From the NCBI RefSeq assembly GCF_023238205.1, contig NZ_CP096659.1:1488001-1552000 (forward strand): a DNA stretch of 64,000 nt, given 5' to 3'. Below are positions 28,893 to 39,978 of the stretch, piece by piece. Position 1 is the stretch's first letter, and every line of letters begins with the position of its first letter. Origin of the DNA: Halorussus limi (GTDB lineage Archaea > Halobacteriota > Halobacteria > Halobacteriales > Haladaptataceae). The position numbers and the translations under genes are program-made. Below the pieces are notes generated by a model. The model was given only the letters and a program-made list of their open reading frames with translations, was not told where the DNA came from and made no database searches.

Positions 28893-28934
28893 GCCCCGAA
28901 CCTGTCCCGGGAGCGAGTTGAAACCTCCGGGTCG

Positions 28935-29006
28935 GACGCCGACGTCGCTCGCACCGATTGGCGTCAACGTCGCTCACACCGGCGGACGCCAACGTTACTC
29001 ACACCG
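28935..29006. repeat. Three imperfect 25-bp tandem repeats
   Basis: The units start at 28935, 28960 and 28985 with shared core (G/C)-ACG(C/T)C(G/A)ACGT(C/T)(G/A)CTC(G/A)CACCG. They lie between two divergent genes, next to the TATA box of the minus-strand gene. This layout suits a protein-binding array, but nothing identifies the protein. Confidence 0.6.
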
Positions 29007-29138
29007 ACGATGCCAGTAGGGTTAAGATGGAAAGCGGCGTACCGAGATACAAATGATGGACCACGGGTGGCACGACTGCTGGGGTCGCGGACGACGAGGT
29101 ACTGGCCGCAACCGTTTCGGCCCGCTCCCGGCGACCCG

Positions 29139-29753
29139 ATGACGACGACCCAGTCCCCGCTGTCGCAGGCGACGGACGACCGCCTCTCCCAGATGCTGTT
29201 TCAGGGCGAGGAGGTCGAGGAGGAGTTCACCGTCGAGGGGGCCCGCGTCGCGGTCACGACCCACCGCGTCCTCGTGTTCACGCCCGACGGCGACGGACGG
29301 CGGTTCGACCACGCCGACCGGCCCAACGTCCTCGACGCCACCGTCGAGACCACCGGAAGCGACTCCTACGTCGGGTGGGGCGTCCGGTCGGGAGTCTACG
29401 GCGCGGTGCTGTTCGGCGGCGGCGTCCTCCTCCAAACCAGCGGCATTCTCGACAGTCTCAGCGGCGTCACCCCGCCCGAGGACGCGCCGGGCGCCGGCAT
29501 CGCGCAACTCGTCTCCGTCCTCCCGAAGGCCCTCGGCATGCTCACCACCGTTCTGCTGGTCGGCGGCGGCCTGCTGGTCGTCGGTGCGCTCGCGCTCGTC
29601 GCTCTCTACTTCAGTTCTCGCGAGCGCGAACTCGTCATCGAGCGCGCGGGCCGGGACCCGATGCGGGTGCCGGTCAGCGACGACGACGCCGAGGACGTCG
29701 CCCGACGGCTCCGGGCCGCGGTAGGAACAGGTTCAAAGCCGCGTAGCGACTAG
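29139..29753 (+). CDS. Membrane protein with N-terminal PH-like domain
   Basis: 204 residues. An N-terminal beta-rich part (about 20-75, EEEFTVEGARVAVTTHRVLVFTP) has the layout of bacterial PH-like domains. Two hydrophobic segments (about 80-102 and 128-165) follow, then a basic/acidic C-terminal helix. It is probably a membrane-associated protein of unknown role. ATG 29139 lies immediately 5' of the PH-like domain. The gene carries the TATA box of uvrC at its 3' end. Confidence 0.65.
   Translation: MTTTQSPLSQATDDRLSQMLFQGEEVEEEFTVEGARVAVTTHRVLVFTPDGDGRRFDHADRPNVLDATVETTGSDSYVGWGVRSGVYGAVLFGGGVLLQTSGILDSLSGVTPPEDAPGAGIAQLVSVLPKALGMLTTVLLVGGGLLVVGALALVALYFSSRERELVIERAGRDPMRVPVSDDDAEDVARRLRAAVGTGSKPRSD
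29732..29738 (+). promoter_or_regulatory. uvrC TATA element inside the upstream gene
   Basis: TTCAAAG lies 25-31 bases before ATG 29763, within the last codons of the preceding gene. uvrC can therefore be transcribed independently. Confidence 0.5.
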
Positions 29754-29762
29754 CTGCGCTCG

Positions 29763-31589
29763 ATGGACGGGGATGCGGTACGCGAGCGCGCCGGGGAGTT
29801 GCCTCGCCAACCGGGGGTCTACCAGTTCGAGGACGGCGAGACGGTGGTCTACGTCGGCAAGGCCGTGGACCTCCGGGACCGCGTGCGGTCGTACGCCGAC
29901 CCGCGGGGCGAGCGTATCCGTCGGATGGTCGAACGCGCCGACAGCATCGACTACTCGGTCACGGACACCGAGACGCAGGCCCTCCTGTTGGAGGCCAACC
30001 TCATCAAGCGGTTCCAGCCGCGGTACAACGTCCGACTGAAGGACGACAAGTCCTACCCGCTGGTCCAACTCACCGACCACGAGTTCCCCCGCATCGAGAT
30101 TACCCGCGACCCGGACCCCGAAGCCCGCGCCCGACGCGACGGCGGCGGGGTCGGCGCGTCAGGCGGCGGTCCCGCCGTCTCCGGCCCGCGCGTGTTCGGG
30201 CCCTTTACGCGGAAGACGCAGGTCGAGACGGTCGTGAAGGCGCTCCGGGAGACCTACGGCGTCCGTGGGTGTTCGGACCACAAGTACAGCAACCGCGACC
30301 GGCCCTGCCTCGACTACGACATCGGTCTCTGCACCGCGCCCTGCACCGACGAAATCGACCGCGAGTCGTACGTCGCCGACGTGGAGTCGGTGGTCCGCTT
30401 CTTCGAGGGCGAGACCGGCGTCCTCGCCGACCCGCTCCGCAGGCAGATGGAGGACGCCGCCGCGAACCGGGAGTTCGAGCGCGCGGCCAACCTCCGGGAC
30501 AAACTCGACGCGGTCGAGGGGTTCCACGGCGGCGCCGGCGAGGCGGTCGCCAGCGAAAGCGACGAGCGCACCGTGGACGTGCTGGGCGTCGCGCTCGAAG
30601 GCGACTCGGCGACCGTCGCGCGCCTCCACAGCGAGTCGGGCCAACTCGTGGACCGCGAGCGCCACGCCGTGACGATTCCCGAGGGCGACGCCGAGACCGA
30701 CGCGCCCGACGCCGACACCCGGGCCGGCGCGGTCCTCTCGGCGTTCGTCACCCAGTTCTACACCGAGCGCGACCTGCCCGACGCCCTGCTGTTCTCCGAC
30801 CGGCCCGACGACGAGGAGGTCCTCGACTGGTTGGAGGGCGAGGGCGTCGCGGCCCGGGTGCCGGGCGCCGGCCGGGAGGCGACGCTGGTGGACCTCGCGC
30901 TCAAGAACGCCCGGCGGGGCGCGAGCGAACCCGACGCACTGGCCGCCCTCCGGGACGCGCTGGACCTCGACAGGGTGCCCCGGCGCATCGAGGGCTTCGA
31001 CGTGAGCCACGCCCAAGGAAAGCACGCGGTCGGCAGCGACGTGGTGTTCGAGGACGGTTCGGCCGACAAGTCGGGCTACCGCCGGAAGAAACTCGACGAC
31101 CGGAACGACGACTACGCCAACATGTACGACCTCGTCCGGTGGCGGGCGTCTCGCGCCGTCGAGGGCCGCGACGACCGGCCGGACCCCGACCTCCTGCTCA
31201 TCGACGGCGGCGAGGGCCAACTCGGCGCGGCCCGCGATGCGCTCGCGGACGCCGAGTGGGACGTGCCCGCGATAGCGCTCGCCAAGGACGAGGAGGTCGT
31301 GATTACGCCCGACGGAACGTATGACTGGCCGAGCGACGCCGACCACCTCCACGTCCTCCAGCGCGTCCGCGACGAGGCCCACCGCTTCGCGGTTCGGTAC
31401 CACCAGACGCTCCGGGACGACGTGTCGACCGAACTCGACAACGTGCCCGGCATCGGCCCGGAGACCCGCCGGAAACTCCTCCGGCGGTTCGGGAGCGTCG
31501 AGGGGATTCGGGCCGCGTCGGTCGCGGAGTTGCGGGAAGTCGAGGGCGTCGGCGAGAAGACCGCGGAGACCATCGAGCGGCAGTTGTGA
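29763..31589 (+). CDS. uvrC: UvrABC excinuclease subunit C
   Basis: 608 residues. The GIY-YIG nuclease is at the N-terminus (QPGVYQF...[14 protein letters not shown]), followed by a Cys cluster (GC...[14 protein letters not shown]) that in UvrC holds an iron-sulfur cluster. The UVR domain, the RNase H-like second nuclease ([30 protein letters not shown]) and tandem helix-hairpin-helix motifs ([25 protein letters not shown]) complete it. It makes both incisions in nucleotide excision repair. uvrB lies 3.5 kb downstream on the other strand; uvrA is not in the window. Bacterial-type uvr genes in haloarchaea are a known acquisition. Confidence 0.96.
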   Translation: MDGDAVRERAGELPRQPGVYQFEDGETVVYVGKAVDLRDRVRSYADPRGERIRRMVERADSIDYSVTDTETQALLLEANLIKRFQPRYNVRLKDDKSYPLVQLTDHEFPRIEITRDPDPEARARRDGGGVGASGGGPAVSGPRVFGPFTRKTQVETVVKALRETYGVRGCSDHKYSNRDRPCLDYDIGLCTAPCTDEIDRESYVADVESVVRFFEGETGVLADPLRRQMEDAAANREFERAANLRDKLDAVEGFHGGAGEAVASESDERTVDVLGVALEGDSATVARLHSESGQLVDRERHAVTIPEGDAETDAPDADTRAGAVLSAFVTQFYTERDLPDALLFSDRPDDEEVLDWLEGEGVAARVPGAGREATLVDLALKNARRGASEPDALAALRDALDLDRVPRRIEGFDVSHAQGKHAVGSDVVFEDGSADKSGYRRKKLDDRNDDYANMYDLVRWRASRAVEGRDDRPDPDLLLIDGGEGQLGAARDALADAEWDVPAIALAKDEEVVITPDGTYDWPSDADHLHVLQRVRDEAHRFAVRYHQTLRDDVSTELDNVPGIGPETRRKLLRRFGSVEGIRAASVAELREVEGVGEKTAETIERQL

Positions 31590-31599
31590 CGCCTATCGC

Positions 31600-31932
31600 T
31601 CAACCCTCGCTCAAGTGTTCGCGCGTCCGGCCCGAGTATCCGACGACGACTGCGACCAGCAGCAACGTCGTCAGGCCGACGAAGAACGGGTTGAACCGCT
31701 GTAACACCACCTCTGCGAGCATCCCGACCCCGCCGACGGCCGCGAGCCTGTAACGCCCGGTCCAGATGCCCGCCGCGGCCGCCGTCGAGAACAGGAGAGC
31801 GAGCAGATACGCCAGTAGGAAGTCCACACCACCGAATCCGCCCTCGAACAGGACGGCCCCACCGCTCAGTAGGAGGATGACGACCACACCGACCGAGAAC
31901 CCTTTCGCCAGAGCGACGCGCGTGTTGGCCAT
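31600..31932 (-). CDS. Four-helix membrane protein, uncharacterised
   Basis: 110 residues with four hydrophobic segments and short polar ends (MANTRVALAKG start, SGRTREHLSEG end). No family recognised. CATAAA at 31956-31961 (minus TTTATG) lies 24-29 bases before the start. It is divergent from the SPFH gene with a shared AACGT-CAA-ACGTT palindrome. Confidence 0.65.
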   Translation of the reverse strand: MANTRVALAKGFSVGVVVILLLSGGAVLFEGGFGGVDFLLAYLLALLFSTAAAAGIWTGRYRLAAVGGVGMLAEVVLQRFNPFFVGLTTLLLVAVVVGYSGRTREHLSEG

Positions 31933-31959
31933 ACTTCCCTTTGTCCGGCCAGCGACATA

Positions 31960-31972
31960 AACGTCAAACGTT
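31960..31972. promoter_or_regulatory. Palindrome between two divergent TATA boxes
   Basis: AACGT-CAA-ACGTT (5-base arms) sits between the TATA elements of the 110-residue gene (CATAAA, 31956-31961) and the SPFH gene (GTTAAG, 31970-31975). It could be a shared regulator site or part of back-to-back BRE elements. Confidence 0.45.
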
Positions 31973-31999
31973 AAGCCGCCTTAGCCTCGATTGAGCGAC

Positions 32000-33160
32000 A
32001 TGAACAATCCGTTCTACGAGTTGGGGCGACTCACCGCCGGCCGGAACGTCTCGCGCCTGCTGGCGGGCGTCGTCGCGGTCCTCGCGCTCCTCTTTCTCCT
32101 CCCCATGCTGGACACCCTGACGGTCGTCGGTCTGCTGGCGCTGGGACTCGTCGTCGCGGTTCTCGCCAGCGCGGTCGAAATCGTCGGTCCCTACGAGAAG
32201 CGCGCGCTGACGGTGTTCGGCGAGTACCGGGGACTGCTTGGTCCCGGCCTGAACCTGATTCCGCCGCTCGTGAGCAGGACTCACACCTTCGACATGCGGA
32301 CCCAGACGCTCGACGTGCCCGAACAGGAGGCCATCACGGAGGACAACTCGCCCGTGACCGCCGACGCGGTCATCTACATCCGAGTGATGGACGCCGAGAA
32401 GGCGTATCTGCAGGTCGAGAACTACGAGAAGGCGGTCTCGGACCTCGCCCAGACCACGCTCCGGGCGGTGGTGGGCGACATGGAACTCGACGAGACGCTC
32501 CGACAGCAAAAGGAGATAAACTCGCGCATCCACCGGGAACTCGACCGGCCGACCGACGACTGGGGCGTCCGGGTCGAAGCCGTCGAGGTCCAGTCGGTGA
32601 TGCCGACCCCGACTGTCGTGAGCGCGATGGAGCAACAGACCGCGGCCGAGCGGCGGCGACGCGCGATGATTCTGGAGGCGCAGGGCGAGCGCCGGAGCGC
32701 CATCGAGACGGCCCGAGGCGAGAAGGCCGCGAACGTCATCCGAGCGCAGGGCGAGAAGCAGAGCCAGATTCTGGAGGCGCAGGGCGACTCGATTTCGACC
32801 GTCCTCGGCGCGAAGTCCGCCGAGTCGATGGGCGAACGCGCGGTCATCGACAAGGGACTGGAGACGCTCGACGCCATCGGACAGGGCGACTCGACCAGTT
32901 TCGTCCTCCCGCAGGAACTCACCTCGATGGTCGGCCGGTACGGCAAGCACCTCACGGGGAGCGACGTGGCCGGAGACGGCCGATCGCTCGACAGCCTCGA
33001 CTTCGACGCCGAGACCGAGGAACTGCTCGGACTGGATGACGTGGAGGAGATGCTGTCGCCGGAGGACGGCGAGGGCGACGGGGTGAACTTCGACGAGACG
33101 GACTTCGACGAGGCCGACGAAACCACGGAGCGCGCCCCCGAGTACTCGACGTCGGAATAA
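32000..33160 (+). CDS. SPFH/Band 7 (stomatin-prohibitin) membrane protein
   Basis: 386 residues. A double hydrophobic N-terminus (about 20-60) anchors an SPFH domain (about 62-230): VGPYEKRALTVFGEYRGLLGPGLNLIPPLVSR... A coiled coil rich in Glu/Arg/Gln follows (AMEQQTAAERRRRAMI... about 210-265), then an acidic tail. Family members organise membrane microdomains or regulate proteases; no NfeD partner gene is adjacent. ATG 32000 fits the TATA at 31970-31975 (25-30 bases); the in-frame TTG at 31991 is less likely. Confidence 0.92.
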   Translation: MNNPFYELGRLTAGRNVSRLLAGVVAVLALLFLLPMLDTLTVVGLLALGLVVAVLASAVEIVGPYEKRALTVFGEYRGLLGPGLNLIPPLVSRTHTFDMRTQTLDVPEQEAITEDNSPVTADAVIYIRVMDAEKAYLQVENYEKAVSDLAQTTLRAVVGDMELDETLRQQKEINSRIHRELDRPTDDWGVRVEAVEVQSVMPTPTVVSAMEQQTAAERRRRAMILEAQGERRSAIETARGEKAANVIRAQGEKQSQILEAQGDSISTVLGAKSAESMGERAVIDKGLETLDAIGQGDSTSFVLPQELTSMVGRYGKHLTGSDVAGDGRSLDSLDFDAETEELLGLDDVEEMLSPEDGEGDGVNFDETDFDEADETTERAPEYSTSE

Positions 33161-33240
33161 GCGACGCTCCGACGCTCACCGTCAGTTCTCTGCCTGCTCT
33201 CCGCTCGTTCTCCGCCGTTCCTTCGAGTCCGCTCCGTCGG

Positions 33241-34521
33241 TCAGTCGTCACCGACGTGGAAGTTCGGCGACTCGTTCCGGGGCGCGGCCGCTTCGAGGAA
33301 CTGGAGTCCGGGACTCCCGACGAAGGCGATTAGACTTGCCAAGAATATCGGCGTGATGCTCGCGCCGTCGGTCAGCGCAATCGCGATGAGCGCCGACGAG
33401 AGCGGCGTCGCCGTCACGACCGAGTTGAACGCCGCCATCCCGGCGAGCATGGCGAACGTCGGCGGGAGACTCGGGACGACGAGCGCGGCGGCCTGCCCGA
33501 CGAGCGCGCCCATGAACATGTGCGGGATGATGAGACCGCCGAGCCAGTTCCCGTGAATCGTGAGCGCCGCCGCGACCATCGTGCCCGCGAGCGTGAGCAA
33601 CAGCACCTCCAGCGAGAGCGTCTCCGACAGCAGGACGTTCATCTTCGACCCGCCGTAGAAGTACGTCAGCGGGAGCGCGTATCCGAGGACGCCGATACCG
33701 AGACCCGCCAGCGTCGTCCGGACGTACACCGCCGGCGACCACCTGTTGAAGAGTCGCCCCACGAACGCGAACGTCTGGGTGTACGCGAACCCGAAGGGGA
33801 CGCAGACGCACCCGACGCCGATTGCCGCGACCAACTGCCACGGTTCGACCGGAACGAGGGTGCTCGCGCGCCACGCGGGGAACAGTTCCATCCCGCCCAA
33901 CAGCACCTCGGTGAGATACCCCGCGAAACTGGCCACGAACGTCGGCACGACGGCCTCGTAGTATTCGAGACCCCGCTTGTGCGGGAGTTCCAACCAGAGG
34001 AGCGCCCCGCCGATGGGCGCCCCCAGAATCGCGCCGAACCCCGCGCCCATCCCCGCGAGCGTCAGCAACTTCGTGGAACTCTCGAACCCGAACAATTCCG
34101 CTATCTTCGTTCCGAACGACCCGCCGACGACGCTCATCACGCCTTCGGGGCCGGCGTTCTGTCCGGCGACGAGTCCGACGAGTCCCACCGGAACGACCGG
34201 GACGTTCTCCTCGATAGGGACGTGTCCCTCGCGGTGAAACTGCTGGACGAGCGCGGAGAGCGCGCCCGGGTAGAAGGTACGGTAGAGGATACCCCCGATG
34301 AGCAGTCCCGCGGCGGTGCTGACCGCGACTCGCCAGTACAGTTGGGGGAGCGCGGACCAGAGGTGGTGCTTGAGAAACAGCCACACGACGCGGAACGCCG
34401 TCGCCACGAGTCCCACGGCGACGCCGAGTATCGCGGCCACCAACAGGTGGTGGTGGAAGTTGCGCTCGTCGGCCCACCGGAGCACGCCGTGTAACCCGTC
34501 CGCCGCTACGCGTCTCGTCAT
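33241..34521 (-). CDS. ClC-type chloride channel/transporter
   Basis: 426 residues with about ten membrane helices. ClC landmarks are present in modified form: VAGQNAGPEGVM (the usual G-K/R-E-G-P region) and GGLIIPHMFMGALVG (the GxFxP filter region), with the A-P-I-G-G-A-L-L-W helix. The usual E in GREGP appears displaced (GPEG), so channel versus H+-exchange mode is unclear. It is shorter than animal ClC and has no CBS domain. The gene is monocistronic, downstream of the Usp gene on the same strand. Confidence 0.85.
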   Translation of the reverse strand: MTRRVAADGLHGVLRWADERNFHHHLLVAAILGVAVGLVATAFRVVWLFLKHHLWSALPQLYWRVAVSTAAGLLIGGILYRTFYPGALSALVQQFHREGHVPIEENVPVVPVGLVGLVAGQNAGPEGVMSVVGGSFGTKIAELFGFESSTKLLTLAGMGAGFGAILGAPIGGALLWLELPHKRGLEYYEAVVPTFVASFAGYLTEVLLGGMELFPAWRASTLVPVEPWQLVAAIGVGCVCVPFGFAYTQTFAFVGRLFNRWSPAVYVRTTLAGLGIGVLGYALPLTYFYGGSKMNVLLSETLSLEVLLLTLAGTMVAAALTIHGNWLGGLIIPHMFMGALVGQAAALVVPSLPPTFAMLAGMAAFNSVVTATPLSSALIAIALTDGASITPIFLASLIAFVGSPGLQFLEAAAPRNESPNFHVGDD

Positions 34522-34571
34522 CTACGTCTCCCTCGCTCTTCGAGACAGTCGTGGCTTACGTTTCGCGCCGC

Positions 34572-34997
34572 CTACTCGCGCTGGACCGCCACGACCGGCA
34601 CGTCGCCCGTGCGGATGACTCGCTCCGTGACGCTGCCCATGACGACCCTGTCGACGCCCGACCGGCCGTGCGTACTCATGACGACGAGGTCGATGTCGCG
34701 CTCGTCGGCGTACGAGAGGATGGTACGGTGTGGAGTCCCGACTTCGACGTCGTCGGTCACTGACACTCCCCGCTGGCTGGCCTCCGTCACGATGGACGAC
34801 ATCGAGTCTTCCACTCGCGCTTCGACGGCCTGCTGGCGCTCGTCGCCGTGACCGACGATGGACGTGGTCTCCGTCTCGTCGACGACGTGAAGCACGTACA
34901 GTTCGGCGTCGTATCGCTCGGCGTGACTGACGGCGTGGGACACGGCCGATTCGGCGGCCCGACTCCCGTCGGTCGGAAGCAGTATCCTGTCGTACAC
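34572..34997 (-). CDS. Universal stress protein (UspA family)
   Basis: 141 residues with a GTG start. The N-terminus YDRILLPTDGSRAAESAV and the C-terminal nucleotide-binding motif STHGRSGVDRVVMGSVTERVI (G-x2-G-x-type loop ending in G-S) are canonical, so it probably binds ATP. CTTAAG at 35022-35027 lies 25-30 bases upstream, supporting the GTG. The role is general stress response, otherwise undefined. Two further Usp genes lie at 55071 and 56096. Confidence 0.92.
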   Translation of the reverse strand: MYDRILLPTDGSRAAESAVSHAVSHAERYDAELYVLHVVDETETTSIVGHGDERQQAVEARVEDSMSSIVTEASQRGVSVTDDVEVGTPHRTILSYADERDIDLVVMSTHGRSGVDRVVMGSVTERVIRTGDVPVVAVQRE

Positions 34998-35021
34998 GTC
35001 CGACGGTTCGGCGCGTTTCGC

Positions 35022-35027
35022 CTTAAG
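35022..35027 (-). promoter_or_regulatory. TATA element of the 34997 Usp gene
   Basis: CTTAAG lies 25-30 bases before the GTG at 34997 and supports that start. Confidence 0.6.
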
Positions 35028-35120
35028 TTTGGTAACGACTGACTCGCGCTCTCCGAAGGCGCGTCGCGCCCCGGCATTTCGTCGGAAAAGCGGTCGGACT
35101 CGTCTCGCCGTCGGGGACGC

Positions 35121-37184
<2,064 letters not shown>

Positions 37185-37324
37185 TGTAACGCGAGGTAGG
37201 GATTGAAGCTACTTTACCCTCTCGTCGCGGCGGTGTTCGCTCCGTCCGTCACGGTTCGACGACCGGTCCCGACGGAAACACCGTCCTGCGCAAGCACTTT
37301 GTCGCTCCTCCGAGATGTCGGACT

Positions 37325-38089
37325 ATGGACGCCCGGCTTCCGGTCGAAATAGTCGAGCGCGAACCCTCCGCGGTGTACCGCGGGACGGTGTACGACCAGG
37401 ACGTGGTGGTCCGCGCAGACGGGTCCGATTTCAGGGTGTTCGACAAGAACGCCGTCGTGACCCCCGTTATGGTCGGGACGACGCGAAATATCGACTTGCA
37501 CGTCTGGGGTTACGAGGCGACCATCGGACTCGCCGACGAACGACGCGGCCTCGAACCGGGCGAGCACGGGTTCACCGTGCGCGGGGCGGTCAATGACCTC
37601 GAACGAGAACTGCTCGACGTGGGTCCGGGCACGGTCAAAATCGACGTCGAGGACTTGCCGGACGGTACCGAGGAGGGCGACTTCGTGGAGTTGCGGGCCG
37701 CGTGCGCCAAGTACCTCTCCGACGTGGCGGGTCGTCGCAACTACGAAGAACGGTACGAGTACTTCCTCGAACGCTTACGCGACGACGACCCGGATGTGCG
37801 GGCGGAAGCGGCGAAGTATCTGGCCGAGCGGGGGTCGACGCGGTGTCTCGACGCACTGATTTCGACGGCGGAGGACGACCCGGTCCCCGAGGTACGCGCC
37901 GCCGCTACGCAGGCGCTCGGCGTTATCGGTGCGGCCACCTCCACTTCCAGCGAGGACGCCGCCCCGCGAATCCGGCGGTCGCTGGAGCGAGTGCGCGAAG
38001 ACGAAGCCGAAGCGGTGCGTGAGGCGGTTCGAGACGCCGAGGAGGCCTTCGAGGACTACGATGCTGCGTCAGCGCTCGTTCTGAAGTGA
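37325..38089 (+). CDS. HEAT-repeat protein, uncharacterised
   Basis: 254 residues. The first 110 or so form a beta-rich domain of unknown type (PVEIVEREPSAVYRGTVYDQDVVV...). The C-terminal half holds HEAT/PBS lyase-like repeats: (L)RDDDPDVRAEAAKYLAERG, DDPVPEVRAAATQALGVIG and a third partial unit. It is probably a cytoplasmic scaffold or regulator. No signal or membrane segment. It converges on the ferritin-like gene, with 5 bases between the stops. Confidence 0.7.
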   Translation: MDARLPVEIVEREPSAVYRGTVYDQDVVVRADGSDFRVFDKNAVVTPVMVGTTRNIDLHVWGYEATIGLADERRGLEPGEHGFTVRGAVNDLERELLDVGPGTVKIDVEDLPDGTEEGDFVELRAACAKYLSDVAGRRNYEERYEYFLERLRDDDPDVRAEAAKYLAERGSTRCLDALISTAEDDPVPEVRAAATQALGVIGAATSTSSEDAAPRIRRSLERVREDEAEAVREAVRDAEEAFEDYDAASALVLK

Positions 38090-38094
38090 TCCGG

Positions 38095-38727
38095 TTAACA
38101 GACCGGTTTCGGATTCACGCCCATCCCTTCCAGCGTCTCGGTGTACTCCTCGTAAGCCGCCTGAATCGCGCCGGCGGCGGCCTCCAGCGCGGCGTCCCAG
38201 TCCTCGTCGCTCTCGCAGACCGACTCCAGAAGCTCTCTTCCGCGCTCCAGTTGTCCGTCCAGGTCGTCGCCCAAGTCCCGAAACAGTTGGGCGGTCTGCG
38301 GGTCGGCCTGCCCGACGAAGAAGCCGACCATCTGCTCCTTGGACTTCTCGCTGGCGAGCGTCCGACCCAAGAACCCGCCGACGCGGGCGGCGTCGCCGTC
38401 GAGGCCGCGCAGGTATTCGTGGATGGCGGGCACCTCGCTCGGTTCGTGGTCGCCGTCCAACTTGCCGACGACCTGCTCGTAGTGGTCGCGTTCCTGCTCG
38501 GCGAAGTCGGCGAACGTCTCGCGGACCGCCTCGGCGGCGTTCCCGTCGTCGGCCCACTGCTGGAACGTCTCGCTGGCGGCGTACTCGGCCTCCGCGGCGG
38601 CGCGAAACACGGTCTCGGGTTCCATCTCGCCCTCGGTCTCGGCGTAGAGCGACTTCGAGGACCCGAGTCGCGAGAGCGCGGTCTCGTTGTCGTCGCGGAC
38701 GGTGTCGAGGAATTCCTCCGGGTTCAT
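38095..38727 (-). CDS. Ferritin-like (rubrerythrin-type) four-helix protein
   Basis: 210 residues, almost entirely helical. Candidate metal ligands lie in AAEAEYAASETFQ (helix 1) and FAEQERDHYEQVV, an ExxxH-like motif of ferritin-like proteins; a second pair is not obvious. Rubrerythrin-type members handle peroxide or store iron. The annotation is by fold; activity is not proven because the complete diiron ligand set is not seen. Confidence 0.65.
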   Translation of the reverse strand: MNPEEFLDTVRDDNETALSRLGSSKSLYAETEGEMEPETVFRAAAEAEYAASETFQQWADDGNAAEAVRETFADFAEQERDHYEQVVGKLDGDHEPSEVPAIHEYLRGLDGDAARVGGFLGRTLASEKSKEQMVGFFVGQADPQTAQLFRDLGDDLDGQLERGRELLESVCESDEDWDAALEAAAGAIQAAYEEYTETLEGMGVNPKPVC

Positions 38728-38930
38728 GCTCGGGCATACGGAAACCAGTCGCTTGTAAGTAGCGTCTGCGGCGAGAAATCGAATCGGCCGACCGAACCCG
38801 CTGCCGTGGTCGAGTTGCGTAGACTGCGGTCGCCGGTCGGTACCGCTACCTCGTCGTCCGAGATGCCCCGCCCGTCGTCGGCGACTCGGACTGCTCTAAG
38901 AGGCGGAAGGAGGACTTGCGGACGCCTTCT

Positions 38931-39746
38931 CTACGACCTGCCCTTCGACTGCTCGTATGCTTCCCCGAGCCAGTCCGGCCGTTCCACCGTCACATTGCTA
39001 CCCACTTTGACTCGGTACTCTCGGCGAACTCTCACCGTCTTGTTCCCTTTCGACAGGGTGTATCGGTGGGTGATTCGATGAATGAGGCCTCGCTCGTCGA
39101 TTACCGCGATACTGGTGAAGTTCGTCGCGTCTACCGGGAACCAAGTGTAGTTATCTTGGTGGAATCGATACTCGATGAACGTTCGGCCGTCTCGGCGGTA
39201 GGCTTCTGTTTCCGTGTAGTTCACCGTCCGAAAGAGTTCTGTCGCGGAAGTCGGCAAGATGGAAGCGGTGTCGTTGGACCACGTGTTTTCCCGGTGCCAC
39301 TCTCGGTGGCGCGTGTCGTTGAAACCGACTTCCTTCCGAGGTTTGACGAGGTACAACGAGGATGTCCCGCTCATGTCTTGTTTCCGAAACACGGTCGTTT
39401 CGTTGACAAAGAGTGCGGGCGTGGTCCCATCTCCTCGTTCCATACGAACTCTGAGCTGTCTCGTATCGAGATTGCTCTCCGTGACCGAACGAATGACGGT
39501 AGTGTTTTCGCCTCGGTCCCTTCGAATCTCGAACGTTGCCTCGTAGTTCTTGTCAGCGAGAAAGTCATCGTGATTGTTGACGACTGTCTGCCGATTTTCG
39601 ATTCCGGATTCGTTCGTCCCTTCCGGGAAAGTCACCTCTTCGAGGGGGACTGACGCTCTCGAATCGGTAGTTCCGGTCAGCGAACCGGCACACCCCGACA
39701 GAACGAGAAGGGCGAACAGACTGACTGTCAGTAGTGTTTTCCGCAT
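38931..39746 (-). CDS. Lipoprotein of unknown function, AT-richer than neighbours
   Basis: 271 residues. The signal MRKTLLTVSLFALLVLSGC ends in a lipobox (LSGC), so it is probably a membrane-anchored surface lipoprotein. The mature part is beta-rich with many N-x-T/S sites (NETT, NDTA, NYTE, NFTS). The DNA is visibly less GC-rich than its surroundings and the AT-rich stretch continues to about 39850. ATATTTATCAATAG near 39770 supplies a TATA box. Its composition hints at horizontal transfer. Function unknown. Confidence 0.75.
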   Translation of the reverse strand: MRKTLLTVSLFALLVLSGCAGSLTGTTDSRASVPLEEVTFPEGTNESGIENRQTVVNNHDDFLADKNYEATFEIRRDRGENTTVIRSVTESNLDTRQLRVRMERGDGTTPALFVNETTVFRKQDMSGTSSLYLVKPRKEVGFNDTRHREWHRENTWSNDTASILPTSATELFRTVNYTETEAYRRDGRTFIEYRFHQDNYTWFPVDATNFTSIAVIDERGLIHRITHRYTLSKGNKTVRVRREYRVKVGSNVTVERPDWLGEAYEQSKGRS

Positions 39747-39894
39747 CGTATTGTATCAGATTCCTCTTCTATTGATAAATATTCATAATACCGGTGATTG
39801 GACGTGCGTAGGTTTACACCGAGGTCACGAGACTGAATAGTTGAAATTTGGAAGAAATAAGCGGTTAGCGGCGCGTCGTCTTACTCCGGGATAG

Positions 39895-39978
39895 GGCCGC
39901 TATTCTCCACTGCTAGCGTCAGTGGTGAATACGTTGCCTCGCGGCCTGCCGGCACGCTCGGCCGCTATTCTCCACTGC
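39895..39978. repeat. 19-bp direct repeat duplicating the 3' end of the rhodanese gene
   Basis: GGCCGCTATTCTCCACTGC occurs at 39895-39913 and again at 39960-39978, 65 bases apart. The second copy contains the rhodanese stop codon and last codons (SGE-stop on the minus strand). A 46-base spacer lies between them; a 6-base inverted repeat, CCACTG/CAGTGG (39907-39912 and 39920-39925), spans the end of copy 1 and the start of the spacer. It resembles a duplication left by insertion or recombination. Confidence 0.7.

Noticed and set aside
39895-39978. Calling the 19-base repeat an attachment site of an integrative element
   Set aside because: Only 46 bases lie between the copies and no integrase is in the window, so it is reported as a duplication only.
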